64,000 nt of DNA from Arachidicoccus terrestris (GCF_020042345.1 NZ_CP083387.1:2852001-2916000); one strand, 5' to 3'. Numbered from the stretch's first letter, positions 36,556-46,077 are shown. Program-made: numbers and translations. Notes: a model not told the origin generated them from the letters alone.

Positions 36556-36779
36556 GCTTAACAGACAGGTGTAAAGTGATATTTCCTACATCCAAAACTG
36601 GCAGACGGGCCAAAATGTGAGATATCTTTTGGATATGGTGAAAATCAATCTAAATCAATTGTGATCTCTGATCAAACTGTATCTGGATAGTAGCTTTTTC
36701 ACGCTGTCGACTGTTCGGGACTATTTGAAGTTCCAGGTGAGCAGCTCTGAAAATATTTTCATTTTTTAAAACTTAGTAA

Positions 36780-39700
36780 ATGCAAAAAAAGAACGTAACG
36801 CCGAGAAGCAATTTGCGATGCTGGCCAGTTAAGTGTCAGAACTACTTTTATTTATGCAGTTTGTTGGTTTTTCTTCTGATAACAACCACTGCAATAAGTC
36901 AAAGCAGAGTTATTTCGGGACAAATCACCGATCCTGATGGTGCCCCCCTGGCTGGCACATCAATTAAAGTTACCGGTCTGTCTACCGGGACGGTTTCAGA
37001 TAGTTTGGGTGTGTTTCATTTAAAAGTAAACCCTCCTGTTTCACTTGTGATATCTCGTTTGGGGTTCGTTACGAAAAATATCAACGTAACTGATCAGACA
37101 AATCTTAGCATTCAGTTGACAGTCAGTGATGAAAATAAGTTGGGCGATGTTGTCGTTGTCGGATATGGTACCCAAAAGAAAACCGACGTTACCGGTTCGA
37201 TTACCTCAGTATCGGCTGATAGATTATCTAAAATTCCAGTGACCAATGTTATGCAATCTGTAGAAGGTGCCGTTCCCGGCCTGACAGTCACTTCTACTTC
37301 GGGTGTGCCAGGCAGTGCCCCTGCAGTGTTGGTAAGAGGCCAGAATTCGATAACAGCCGGCAGTGGTCCTTATATAATCGTTGATGGAATTCCTCTGATC
37401 AAAACAGTGGGCTCATCATTAAATGATATTAATCCAAATGATATTGAATCTGTTGTCGTGCTGAAAGATGCCTCTGCCACGGCAATTTATGGAACCCAGG
37501 GGTCTAATGGAGTCATTTTGGTGACGACGAAAAGGGGAAAAGCCGGCAAACCTCAGATTCGTTATAACGGTTATGCCGGTATTGAGAATATAGCCCATGT
37601 CCTTCAGCCAAGAGACGGCGCGTCCTATGTCCAGAAATATGCCGATTATCTGACGGCAACAGGACAGACGCAGTCCAGCCCTGTCCCCAATTATGGCGAA
37701 TTGGATAATTATAACAATGATAAAACAACCGACTGGGTGAAAGAGGCAACAAGAACAGGGGTTCTGCAGGATCATAACCTCAGTGTTTCAGGCGGCTCAG
37801 ACAAAGTCCATTACTATTTTGGTGGTGAATATCTTAAACAACGGGGCGTTGTCAGGGGATATCAATATCACCGGGCCGGATTCCGATCTAATCTGGATGT
37901 GAAAATAACTGACTTTCTAAAAATAGGGACTTCGTCATTTTTTACCGCAAATGACTATGGAGGTGGCCGGGCCAATTTGCTGAATGCAACGGCAATGAGC
38001 CCTTATGGCAATGAATTTAATGATGACGGTAGTTTTGCCATTTTTCCGATGTATCCAGAACTACTGTATTTGAATCCGCTTGTGGGGCTGACTACATCCA
38101 ATATGAGTAAAACTGTGAACATTAATGCTAACGCCTATGCTGAAGTGGATTTTTCCAGCATATTGAAAGGACTCAGGTACCGATTGAATGCAGGTTACAT
38201 ATATTTTCCCGAAAGATATGCAACCTATACAGGCCGGCCGGCTAATGACATGCTTGGAACTGCCAGTGTGACCAATGCGCACACGTCAAATTATACCATT
38301 GAAAATCTATTGTATTACGACCTGGATTTTGGCAGTAGCCATCTGGATTTTACCGGCTTATACAGTGCTCAGCAGCGAAAGTACATGACGACTACCGCCG
38401 GAGCCAAAGGCTTCGTCAATGATGTATTGACCTATAATAATCTCGGAGCAGGGGCCACACAGACAAGTTCATCATACAGTGATCAGTATAGATTGAATTC
38501 CCAGATGATCCGTCTCAATTATAATTATGACAGCCGTTATTTGCTCACGTTTACTGCCCGCAGGGACGGATCCTCTGTGTTTGGGGCCAATACCAGTAAA
38601 TACGGTATTTTTCCTTCGGCCGCTTTTGGCTGGAATATTTCCAACGAGGAGTTCATGAAAAAGGCTGGATTTGTCAATAACCTGAAACTCAGGGTGTCTT
38701 ATGGTAAGACTGGTAACGAGGCGGTAGGTGTTTACAGGACGATTACGACGGACAATTCTATTCGTCAGCCTTTCGGTGGTATCAGCACCATTGGTGTGGT
38801 AGCGGGCAACCTGGGAAATGATAACCTGCATTGGGAGTCCACCAAAACATTTAATCTGGGTCTGGATTTCAGTCTGTTTAATCATCGCATTGAGGGCACC
38901 GTTGATTATTATAAAAACAATACATATGGGTTACTGTTGAGTCGGAGCCTGCCGATTATTACCGGTTACAGTTCTGTATTGGACAATATTGGAAAAACGG
39001 CGAATAAAGGCCTTGAGATCAGTCTTAATACCAGAAATATAGAGTGGGAGGAATTCGGTTGGGAAACCTCCATCGCATTCTCCACCAATAAAAATAAGGT
39101 CGTGGACTTATACGGCGATGACAAAGATGATTTGGGTAATAGATGGTTCCTTGGGCATCCTATCGGTGTTATTTATGACTATAAACTGGAAGGGGTCTGG
39201 CAGGAAGGCGAAGATCCTTCCAGTCAGGATCCGGGTGCCAAACCCGGGGATCTGAAATTTGCGGATCTAAACGGAGATCACCAGATCACCGCCGACGACA
39301 AATCCATTCTCGGTCAGACAACACCTAAATGGACAGGTGGTATAACCAATACATTCCATTATGGAAATGTCAGTTTGAGGATTTTTATTCAGACAGTTCA
39401 AGGGTTGATGAAAAACAATCCGGATCTAAACTATGGGGATGAGACAGGCAGACGCAATACGCCGGAGGATGTCGGCTACTGGACACCGGAAAATAAAAGC
39501 AACACCCGCCCTTCATTAGCCTATAATAATACCAGAGGATATGCATATCCTTCCAGTGCGAGCTACACCCGTCTGAAGGATGTAACACTGAGTTATGTTT
39601 TCTCACAGGACATGCTGGATAAATTGCATTTAGGTGGGCTCACACTATATGTAAGCGGCAGAAATCTGATCACAGATACCGAATGGATCGGATGGGACCC

Positions 39701-39797
39701 GGAATCTAACTATTCTACCAGAGGTTCAGGAGACTGGGTCAATAACTATCCGGTGACCAGATCCTTTGTCTTTGGAATGAATGTCTCACTTAAATAA
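36780..39797 (+). CDS. SusC/RagA-type TonB-linked outer membrane transporter, second copy
   Basis: A 1005-residue TonB-dependent transporter. The long N-terminus carries a hydrophobic segment ending ISQS near residue 42. The carboxypeptidase-D-like domain (VISGQITDPDGAPLAG) and plug (VVVVGYGTQKKTDVTGSI) are intact and the barrel ends GMNVSLK. It differs clearly from the first SusC, so the pair probably handles different oligosaccharides or comes from separate acquisitions. Paired with SusD 11 bases downstream. Confidence 0.95.
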   Translation: MQKKNVTPRSNLRCWPVKCQNYFYLCSLLVFLLITTTAISQSRVISGQITDPDGAPLAGTSIKVTGLSTGTVSDSLGVFHLKVNPPVSLVISRLGFVTKNINVTDQTNLSIQLTVSDENKLGDVVVVGYGTQKKTDVTGSITSVSADRLSKIPVTNVMQSVEGAVPGLTVTSTSGVPGSAPAVLVRGQNSITAGSGPYIIVDGIPLIKTVGSSLNDINPNDIESVVVLKDASATAIYGTQGSNGVILVTTKRGKAGKPQIRYNGYAGIENIAHVLQPRDGASYVQKYADYLTATGQTQSSPVPNYGELDNYNNDKTTDWVKEATRTGVLQDHNLSVSGGSDKVHYYFGGEYLKQRGVVRGYQYHRAGFRSNLDVKITDFLKIGTSSFFTANDYGGGRANLLNATAMSPYGNEFNDDGSFAIFPMYPELLYLNPLVGLTTSNMSKTVNINANAYAEVDFSSILKGLRYRLNAGYIYFPERYATYTGRPANDMLGTASVTNAHTSNYTIENLLYYDLDFGSSHLDFTGLYSAQQRKYMTTTAGAKGFVNDVLTYNNLGAGATQTSSSYSDQYRLNSQMIRLNYNYDSRYLLTFTARRDGSSVFGANTSKYGIFPSAAFGWNISNEEFMKKAGFVNNLKLRVSYGKTGNEAVGVYRTITTDNSIRQPFGGISTIGVVAGNLGNDNLHWESTKTFNLGLDFSLFNHRIEGTVDYYKNNTYGLLLSRSLPIITGYSSVLDNIGKTANKGLEISLNTRNIEWEEFGWETSIAFSTNKNKVVDLYGDDKDDLGNRWFLGHPIGVIYDYKLEGVWQEGEDPSSQDPGAKPGDLKFADLNGDHQITADDKSILGQTTPKWTGGITNTFHYGNVSLRIFIQTVQGLMKNNPDLNYGDETGRRNTPEDVGYWTPENKSNTRPSLAYNNTRGYAYPSSASYTRLKDVTLSYVFSQDMLDKLHLGGLTLYVSGRNLITDTEWIGWDPESNYSTRGSGDWVNNYPVTRSFVFGMNVSLK

Positions 39798-39808
39798 AAC
39801 TTTCTATA

Positions 39809-41440
39809 ATGAAAAATATAATATTATCACTTGGATTTATCGGCTGTATTTTCAGTACATGGTCATGCAATAAAAGTTTTTTGGAAGAAACGCCACAGTC
39901 TTCCTATACACCGGTAACGTTGAAAGACTCTCTGGGGTTTCAGGCCGCTCTTGTCGGTTTATATAATCATCTGGAAAATTATTATTCCTGGTCTTCCCGC
40001 CAGGGATGGCCGGGCGTCTGGCAGGTTGGAACAGACGTGGCGAATTCGACCGCAAATCAGGAAGGTATTGAAATTCCCTATTATGATTATGGAAAATTGA
40101 CGCCTACAGATGCAGCTTCACAACGTATCTGGACGTTGAACTATCAGATGATTAACCTGACCAACATTATTTTGGACAATGCAGACGCATCGGATCTGAC
40201 GGGAGTATCCGACAATAACAAGAAGGCGATAGAAGCAGAAGCCAAGTTTTTCAGGGGATTTGCCTATAACTACCTGGCGACTCTCTATGGCGGTGTGCCA
40301 TTATTAACGCACGCGCTTACAGGGCCTAAAACCGATTTTGTACGCGCCAATCTGGATTCTGTAAACCAGCTTATTGTGTCTGATCTGGAATATGCCAAGG
40401 CGAATCTGCCGGACATCGAAGATGTACCCACTAATACGAATGGCAAGTTGTATGGCCGGGCCAATAAGTATATGGCAATGCAATTACTGGCAAAGGTATA
40501 TTTACGGATAGGAAAGCCAGATATGGCAGAGGGAAATACCCAGGCTATTATCAATAGCGGGCGGTTCAGCCTCGTGAAGCAACGCTATGGTGTCAAAGCT
40601 GGTCAACCCGGAGATCCTTTCTCTGATATGTTTGTTTATGGTAATGAACGCCGGAACCAGGGTAATACGGAAGCAATCTGGGTGCTCGAACTGGAAAACC
40701 CAAGTTCTGTTGTGGGCGGGATTTCTGATAATCCTCAGCAACGCAGGGTTTGGGGGGCGGCCTATTATAATATTAAAGGAATGGTGATCTGTGATTCTCT
40801 GGGAGGAAGAGGGATTGCCCGACTCAGGCTGAGCAATTGGGTGCTTTATGGCCTTTATCAAAACGGAGATATGCGGAATTCTCAATACAATATCAGACGC
40901 CATTATTATTATAATGATCCCGCCAGTGACAAATATGGACAGATGGTGCCTTACACCGGAACTGATACATTATTTAAGATCTGCCCCAGTACGACAAAAT
41001 GGGGGCAGTTTGATCCCAATGATGTGTTTGGATATGCCATGATTAAGGATTTTATTTTGATGCGCCTTGGAGAAACCTATTTATTGCAGGCCGAAGCTCA
41101 GTTTGATCAGGGTAAGCTTGCGGAAGCTGCGGCCAGCATTAATGTGTTGAGAGCCCGGTCTTTCCCTGATTATCCAATAAGCGGTAAAGTCGACGCAGGA
41201 GATATCACGCTTGACTTTATTTTAGACGAAAGGGCAAGGGAGTTGGTCGGAGAGGAAAACAGGCGTTTGACGCTCATGCGTACTAAAACGCTGGTGGAGA
41301 GAGTTAAAAGATTAAACCTGAATGACGCACAACACCCTGTTACAGGGATTAGTAAAACGAACCTGCTACTTCCAATCCCGCTGGACGAGATTCAGTTGAA
41401 TAAGGATGGGGTGCTGGAGCAAAATCCTGGTTATAATTAG
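39809..41440 (+). CDS. SusD/RagB-type glycan-binding lipoprotein, second copy
   Basis: A 543-residue lipoprotein with lipobox FSTWS-C20 and the SusD N-terminal signature SFLEETPQSSY. The middle TPR helices (KKAIEAEAKFFRGFAYNYLATLYGGVPL) and C-terminal block (FILMRLGETYLLQAEAQ ... INVLRARSFPDYP ... ILDERARELVGEENRR) are present. It ends the PUL; no enzyme follows in this unit. Confidence 0.94.
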   Translation: MKNIILSLGFIGCIFSTWSCNKSFLEETPQSSYTPVTLKDSLGFQAALVGLYNHLENYYSWSSRQGWPGVWQVGTDVANSTANQEGIEIPYYDYGKLTPTDAASQRIWTLNYQMINLTNIILDNADASDLTGVSDNNKKAIEAEAKFFRGFAYNYLATLYGGVPLLTHALTGPKTDFVRANLDSVNQLIVSDLEYAKANLPDIEDVPTNTNGKLYGRANKYMAMQLLAKVYLRIGKPDMAEGNTQAIINSGRFSLVKQRYGVKAGQPGDPFSDMFVYGNERRNQGNTEAIWVLELENPSSVVGGISDNPQQRRVWGAAYYNIKGMVICDSLGGRGIARLRLSNWVLYGLYQNGDMRNSQYNIRRHYYYNDPASDKYGQMVPYTGTDTLFKICPSTTKWGQFDPNDVFGYAMIKDFILMRLGETYLLQAEAQFDQGKLAEAAASINVLRARSFPDYPISGKVDAGDITLDFILDERARELVGEENRRLTLMRTKTLVERVKRLNLNDAQHPVTGISKTNLLLPIPLDEIQLNKDGVLEQNPGYN

Positions 41441-41533
41441 CGGACATAATATGTGATTCTGATAAAATAAATTATGGAGACATTTAGTTTGATAACTGCC
41501 GAGAAGCATAAAACAATGCTACATATATTGAGT

Positions 41534-41597
41534 GATGCAACATGAAAACAACAGGCAGTGAGGAGCACTCTTTACTGCCATTGTTGCATCTTGTTTT
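41534..41597 (+). terminator. Nested hairpin at the PUL end
   Basis: Outer arms gatgcaaca (41534-41542) and tgttgcatc (41582-41590) enclose inner arms ggcagt (41554-41559) and actgcc (41574-41579). A T-rich stretch (ttgtttt) follows. It lies 94 bases after the SusD stop and is probably a terminator, though its two-storey form is unusual. Confidence 0.55.
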
Positions 41598-41910
41598 CAG
41601 AGCGCTGGTAAAAACATACATGTGCATATCAAAAGAGTAACAACTCACCGTGGCCGGAAATGTAAGAATACTGACCCTCAGCCGAAAAAAGGAGGTGATA
41701 CGGCCTCTGTTATCCGGAACTGAAAGAGAGGCAATGCCATTACTAATAGATTTAAGAAAACATCTGGCAGGTTTGGTGCGCGGCCGTACGCTAAACAAAA
41801 ACAGGCGAAAGCGGCTTCGCAGGGAGAATTTGTGGGAAACGAAGCAAAAAACATCCAATGGAGAATGCTTTATGCATTGCTGAGATCTCACAATATCCTA
41901 TCTTCATTTC
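41598..41910. other. Gap upstream of the OppC-like gene
   Basis: About 310 bases without a supported gene. Frames of 77 codons (plus) and 135 codons (minus) overlap here and look accidental: both are rich in Arg, Lys or Ser, with no motif. No clear TAnnTTTG promoter was found for the next gene. Confidence 0.35.
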
Positions 41911-43005
41911 ATGAAAATGACACAAACTGCAGGCTGGCAGTTATGGATACGGCTGTTTAAAAACAAGGGAGCCATATTTGGTCTGGTGGTTATATTTGCC
42001 TCCTTATTTATTGCCGTATTCGCTTATTTTCTGGCTCCGGACGGCTCTCCCAATGCCAACAGAATGATACCGGCCATTGCTAATAAGAAGCCAGGTTTTC
42101 ATATGCAATTTTTAAAAGTAAGGGTCACTAAGACACCCGAAAAAACCGGATTCTGGCGTAAGTTATTAAACGGGCAGTCAGATGGATTCCGATATATTCC
42201 TTTGACTTCGGTTAGGCGACAAGGCGATATTTATCACATACAACAATATATCGACGAGGATATATCAGAGCCGGCCGTTTATGACGCCCGTCAGCTGGCG
42301 GATCCGGCAATCGTGGAGCTACATTTTCGTTTGGGCACGGATAAATTTGGCAGGGATATTCTGAGCCGGCTCATACTTGGAACAAGAGTCAGTCTGGCCG
42401 TAGGGTTAGTGGCCGTGCTGCTTTCACTTACTGTAGGCATATTTTTGGGGGCGGTGGCTGGTTACTTCGGCGGCAAGACCGACAATGCCGTAATGTGGCT
42501 CATTAATGTGGTCTGGTCTATTCCTACCTTACTATTGGTATTTGCACTGACGCTGGCATTGGGGAAAGGATTCTGGCAGGTATTTATCGCCGTGGGGCTG
42601 TCTCTGTGGGTGAGTGTGGCACGGCTTGTCAGGGGACAGGTGCTGTCTATGAAGTCCCTGGAATATATTGAAGCGGCAAAGGTTTTAGGATTCAGTAATA
42701 CCCGGATTATTATAAAGCATTTACTTCCTAATATCATTGGCCCTGTCCTGGTGATCGCCGCCAGTAATTTTGCCTCTGCCATCATCATTGAGGCAGGGCT
42801 GAGTTTTTTGGGATTAGGTGTTCAGCCGCCCATGTCCAGTTGGGGATTAATGATAAAAGAGAATTACAACTTTATTATCACCAGCAATCCCGCGCTGGCC
42901 CTGATTCCGGGTGTCGCCATTATGCTATTGGTCCTGGCTTTTAATTTACTTGGTAACGGGCTTAGAGATGCCACTGACACGGCTTCCGTTACCACAGCTT
43001 CCTGA
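41911..43005 (+). CDS. OppC/DppC-type peptide ABC transporter permease
   Basis: A 364-residue inner membrane permease. TM1 is at about 21-42; then about 100 residues of mostly periplasmic sequence come before the family block FRLGTDKFGRDILSRLI, longer than the few tens usual for OppC. The permease EAA loop is clear (EYIEAAKVLGFSNTRIIIKHLLP) and the C-terminal helices follow. No OppB, ATPase or binding-protein gene is adjacent, so partners must lie elsewhere. It converges on the OYE gene with an 11-base gap. Confidence 0.85.
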   Translation: MKMTQTAGWQLWIRLFKNKGAIFGLVVIFASLFIAVFAYFLAPDGSPNANRMIPAIANKKPGFHMQFLKVRVTKTPEKTGFWRKLLNGQSDGFRYIPLTSVRRQGDIYHIQQYIDEDISEPAVYDARQLADPAIVELHFRLGTDKFGRDILSRLILGTRVSLAVGLVAVLLSLTVGIFLGAVAGYFGGKTDNAVMWLINVVWSIPTLLLVFALTLALGKGFWQVFIAVGLSLWVSVARLVRGQVLSMKSLEYIEAAKVLGFSNTRIIIKHLLPNIIGPVLVIAASNFASAIIIEAGLSFLGLGVQPPMSSWGLMIKENYNFIITSNPALALIPGVAIMLLVLAFNLLGNGLRDATDTASVTTAS

Positions 43006-43016
43006 TCGTAATCTCC

Positions 43017-44093
43017 TTATGGATACTGATGCGGTTTAGCTCTTTCGTACTGAATAGGATATTTAGCATCACCGTCGAGTATCATTTGTGCATGAAGCGG
43101 AAAATACGGGTCCCGTAAAAGTGCCCTGGCCATCAATATTACATCTGCGCTTCCATCCTTTAAAATATTTTCTGCTTGGCGGGCTTCAGTAATCAGGCCC
43201 ACCGCGCCCGTTTTGAGGCCAGATCCCTGTTTTATTTCTCTGGCAAAGCGCACCTGATAACCAGGTTCTATCGGGATCTGAACATTGGGGATCAGGCCTC
43301 CGGTAGAAGTATCTATAAGTTCCACACCTTGTTGTTGTAATTTGTTAGCGAGTCGGACGGACTGCTCGGATGTCCAGCCACCCTCTGCCCAATCTGTTGC
43401 AGAAATGCGTACCCAAAGACTTTGGTGGCTGGTCAACTGCGAACTGACGCTGTGGGTGATCTCCTGCAGAAAGCGAATGCGGTTCTCAAAACTGCCTCCG
43501 TATTCATCTTCTCTTTGGTTGCTGATTGGCGAGAGGAACTGATGTGCCAGATAACCATGAGCGCCGTGAATCTCGATAACATCAAATCCCGCTTCTACGG
43601 CACGTCTGGCTGCGTGGGCAAAGGCCTCAATCAAAGATTCTATTTGTGTAACGGTCAGCACCAGCGGAGGTTCATCACCGGTATTAAAGGGCAGGGCAGA
43701 AGGGGCCAGTGTTTTCCAGCCGCCGGTGGAGGGCGTGAGTTGTGTCCTGCCTTTCCAGGGGACCATAGTGCTGGCTTTTCTGCCCGCATGCGCCAGCTGA
43801 ATGCCGGCAAGCGCTCCCTGATCATGTATAAAAGCGGTGATCTGCTTCAGCTTTTCAATATGAGCATCCTGCCAGATACCGAGATCTTCCGGAGAGATCC
43901 TGCCTTCAGGCGTAACGGCTGCCGCTTCGGTGATGACAAGCGCTGCTCCGCCAACGGCACGGGCACCCAAATGTACCAGATGCCAATCATTGGCAAAACC
44001 GTCTACAGAACTGTATTGGCACATGGCCGCTACAACCAGCCTATTCTTAAGGGTCAGATGTTTTAGGGATAATGGAGAAAATAAATGAGACAT
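43017..44093 (-). CDS. NADH:flavin oxidoreductase, old yellow enzyme family (YqjM-like)
   Basis: An FMN-dependent ene-reductase of about 358 residues. I start it at ATG 44093 (MSHLFSPLSLKHLTLKNR), not at the ATG 20 codons upstream whose extra residues do not look like the family; the promoter at 44164-44171 permits either. The barrel has the FMN and substrate motifs AAMCQYSS, HLGARAVGG, IQLAHAGRK, EIHGAHGYLAHQFLSP and ILMARALLRDP. The substrate is unknown; family members reduce activated C=C bonds. Confidence 0.9.
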   Translation of the reverse strand: MSHLFSPLSLKHLTLKNRLVVAAMCQYSSVDGFANDWHLVHLGARAVGGAALVITEAAAVTPEGRISPEDLGIWQDAHIEKLKQITAFIHDQGALAGIQLAHAGRKASTMVPWKGRTQLTPSTGGWKTLAPSALPFNTGDEPPLVLTVTQIESLIEAFAHAARRAVEAGFDVIEIHGAHGYLAHQFLSPISNQREDEYGGSFENRIRFLQEITHSVSSQLTSHQSLWVRISATDWAEGGWTSEQSVRLANKLQQQGVELIDTSTGGLIPNVQIPIEPGYQVRFAREIKQGSGLKTGAVGLITEARQAENILKDGSADVILMARALLRDPYFPLHAQMILDGDAKYPIQYERAKPHQYP

Positions 44094-44163
44094 AGTGTAT
44101 GAGGTAATGTTTAAGAATAATGTTAGCCGAAAAAAGACGATCCATTCACGCATCGGACAACTG

Positions 44164-44171
44164 CAAAAATA
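44164..44171 (-). promoter_or_regulatory. -7 element TATTTTTG of the OYE gene
   Basis: The minus strand reads TATTTTTG, a perfect TAnnTTTG, 70 bases upstream of the chosen ATG. Confidence 0.45.
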
Positions 44172-44295
44172 CTGATTTCAGCCTTGTCTGAAGGGAGGAT
44201 ATTGCAATATTTACATCTTCTTTTATACAGGGCCTTTCTGTGGATAAACCGTCATAAACGCCAGATTCAGGATTTTTAAAAACATCAGATTAAGC

Positions 44296-44303
44296 TATCT
44301 TTG
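44296..44303 (+). promoter_or_regulatory. -7 element TATCTTTG touching the pseudouridine synthase start
   Basis: A perfect TAnnTTTG ends 4 bases before the ATG at 44308, so transcription should begin at or beside the start codon (leaderless mRNA). There is no later in-frame ATG that would keep the S4 domain. Confidence 0.5.
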
Positions 44304-44307
44304 CGCC

Positions 44308-45462
44308 ATGGTCACATCCAATGCATCAGATAAGTCTCCCACACGACAGCAGGATCAGTTGAAAAAGACAGATTTGCCTTCATCCACCCATACAGGAGAA
44401 AGCCCTGATCTGGATAGGCTGTCTGACAGTGAGGCAGACCAGGAAGCACTTTATGAGAAAAAGACATATGTGATCGATGGAGGACAGCAACCTTTGCGAA
44501 TTGACAAGTGGATGCAGGCCAGGATTGAATATGCCACCCGTAACAAAATTCAAAAAGGGATTGATGCCGGTTTTCTGACCGTTAACGGCAAGCAGGTTAA
44601 GAGCAATTATAAGGTGCGCCCGGGGGATGAGATCGTCTGGTTATCTTATTCAAATCCCGAATATTCGGAAATCAAACCAGAACCCTTACCGCTGGATATC
44701 GTATATGAGGATGATGCGGTGATGGTGATCAATAAAGCGCCCGATATGGTGGTTCACCCGGGTGTAGGTAACTATAGTGGCACGCTGCTCAATGGTGTCG
44801 CCTATCATTTACAACAGCAAAACCCGGAAATTACCGATGAACTGCTGCCCCGTTTTGGCCTGGTGCATCGTATAGATAAAAATACGACCGGTTTAATCGT
44901 GTTGGCAAAGACGGCGGAAGCCGCTTCCCATCTGGCCAAGCAGTTCTTTGACCATACGGTTACCAGAAAATACATGGCTGTGGTATGGGGAGACTTGGCA
45001 GAAGAGGAAGGTACGGTAAATGCCCATATTGCCCGTCATGAAAGGTTTCGTAAAATGTTTACCACCTATCCGGATGGAGATAAAGGCAAACATGCCATTA
45101 CCCACTACAAAGTTTTGCAAAGGCTGAATTATGTCAGTGTGGTTGAATGTGTTCTTGAAACAGGAAGGACGCATCAGATTCGTGTCCATATGAGGTCAAT
45201 CGGCCATACGCTTTTTAATGATCATGAGTATGGGGGGGACAGGATTTTAAAAGGAACCGTCTATACTAAATATAAGCAGTTCGTGGACAATTGCTTTGCT
45301 ATTTGTCCACGGTGTGCGCTGCATGCTAAAACACTGGGATTCGTGCATCCGGTTACAGGAGAGCGCTTATTTTTTGATTCACCTTTACCTGCCGATATGT
45401 CGGGGCTGATCGATAAATGGACCCGCTATATCCAACACCGTCCGTTAGAAGAAGATCAATAA
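44308..45462 (+). CDS. rluD: RluA-family 23S rRNA pseudouridine synthase (RluD-like)
   Basis: It converts uridines in 23S rRNA to pseudouridine. The 384-residue protein has an acidic low-complexity tail at its N-terminus (1-50), an S4 RNA-binding domain (about 62-120) and a PseudoU_synth_2 domain. The catalytic Asp190 sits in HRIDKNTTGLIVLAKT, and the later motif TGRTHQIRVHM is intact. RluD is the closest functional name, but RluC or RluA specificity cannot be excluded. Single-gene unit. Confidence 0.85.
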   Translation: MVTSNASDKSPTRQQDQLKKTDLPSSTHTGESPDLDRLSDSEADQEALYEKKTYVIDGGQQPLRIDKWMQARIEYATRNKIQKGIDAGFLTVNGKQVKSNYKVRPGDEIVWLSYSNPEYSEIKPEPLPLDIVYEDDAVMVINKAPDMVVHPGVGNYSGTLLNGVAYHLQQQNPEITDELLPRFGLVHRIDKNTTGLIVLAKTAEAASHLAKQFFDHTVTRKYMAVVWGDLAEEEGTVNAHIARHERFRKMFTTYPDGDKGKHAITHYKVLQRLNYVSVVECVLETGRTHQIRVHMRSIGHTLFNDHEYGGDRILKGTVYTKYKQFVDNCFAICPRCALHAKTLGFVHPVTGERLFFDSPLPADMSGLIDKWTRYIQHRPLEEDQ

Positions 45463-45621
45463 GAAGGGAGGCGATCGTTTAAGCTGAACGTGGCCGAATT
45501 TGGCTTAAAAAAGGGTGAAAAATACGCTTTTTGACCTTCATTTTGTAAATTTTGGCGGATAGTTCTCGCCGGTTTGCCAATTAAATTTTACATTGCACTC
45601 TTATCTTAAAAAATTATCAGT

Positions 45622-46077
45622 ATGCAGACAGCAAAGAAAGGTGATAAAGTAAAAGTACATTATCACGGAAAGCTAACCGACGGAACCACTTTTGATAGTA
45701 GTGAAGGCCGTGCACCGCTGGAATTCGAAGTAGGAAGTGGACAGGTGATCCCCGGCTTTGACGAAGGGGTAACCGGCTTACAAATAGGAGAAAAGAAAAC
45801 TGTTAATATCCCTGCCGCACAGGCATATGGCCCTGTGTCTGACGATCAGATCGTTGAATTCCCTAAAAGTCAGTTTCCGGCCGATATGACCCCTGAAGTA
45901 GGGATGCCGCTTCAGATGAGCAATGATCAGGGGCAGACTTTCCAGGTAGTCATCAAAGAAGTTAAGGACGATACTGTAGTATTGGATGCAAACCACCCTC
46001 TAGCCGGCAAGGACCTGATCTTTGATATTGAACTGGTAGATATTGTTCCGGGCAAATCCTCGATCATCATGCCATAA
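45622..46077 (+). CDS. FKBP-type peptidyl-prolyl isomerase, SlyD-like
   Basis: A 151-residue cytosolic isomerase and chaperone. The FKBP core ([36 protein letters not shown]) is interrupted after AYGP by an insert-in-flap domain (about 72-125) and closes with [13 protein letters not shown], as in SlyD. It lacks the His- and Cys-rich metal tail of E. coli SlyD. A TAAATTTTG at 45546-45554 is a near-consensus promoter (one extra base). A strong bidirectional terminator follows. Confidence 0.9.
   Translation: MQTAKKGDKVKVHYHGKLTDGTTFDSSEGRAPLEFEVGSGQVIPGFDEGVTGLQIGEKKTVNIPAAQAYGPVSDDQIVEFPKSQFPADMTPEVGMPLQMSNDQGQTFQVVIKEVKDDTVVLDANHPLAGKDLIFDIELVDIVPGKSSIIMP

Larger units (their letters stand above)
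36426..36779. other. Leader region of the second SusC/SusD unit
   Basis: About 350 bases with C-run copy 4 and a perfect promoter at its start. The implied leader is about 220 bases. No reading frame or clear hairpin was recognised in the leader, which may carry post-transcriptional control. Confidence 0.4.

Noticed and set aside
41484-41891. A 135-codon minus-strand frame with an overlapping 77-codon plus-strand frame
   Set aside because: Both are rich in Arg, Lys, Ser or Phe with no motif; they overlap each other and the PUL terminator.
43422-44066. A 214-codon plus-strand frame inside the OYE gene
   Set aside because: Opposite-strand shadow of a clear old yellow enzyme.
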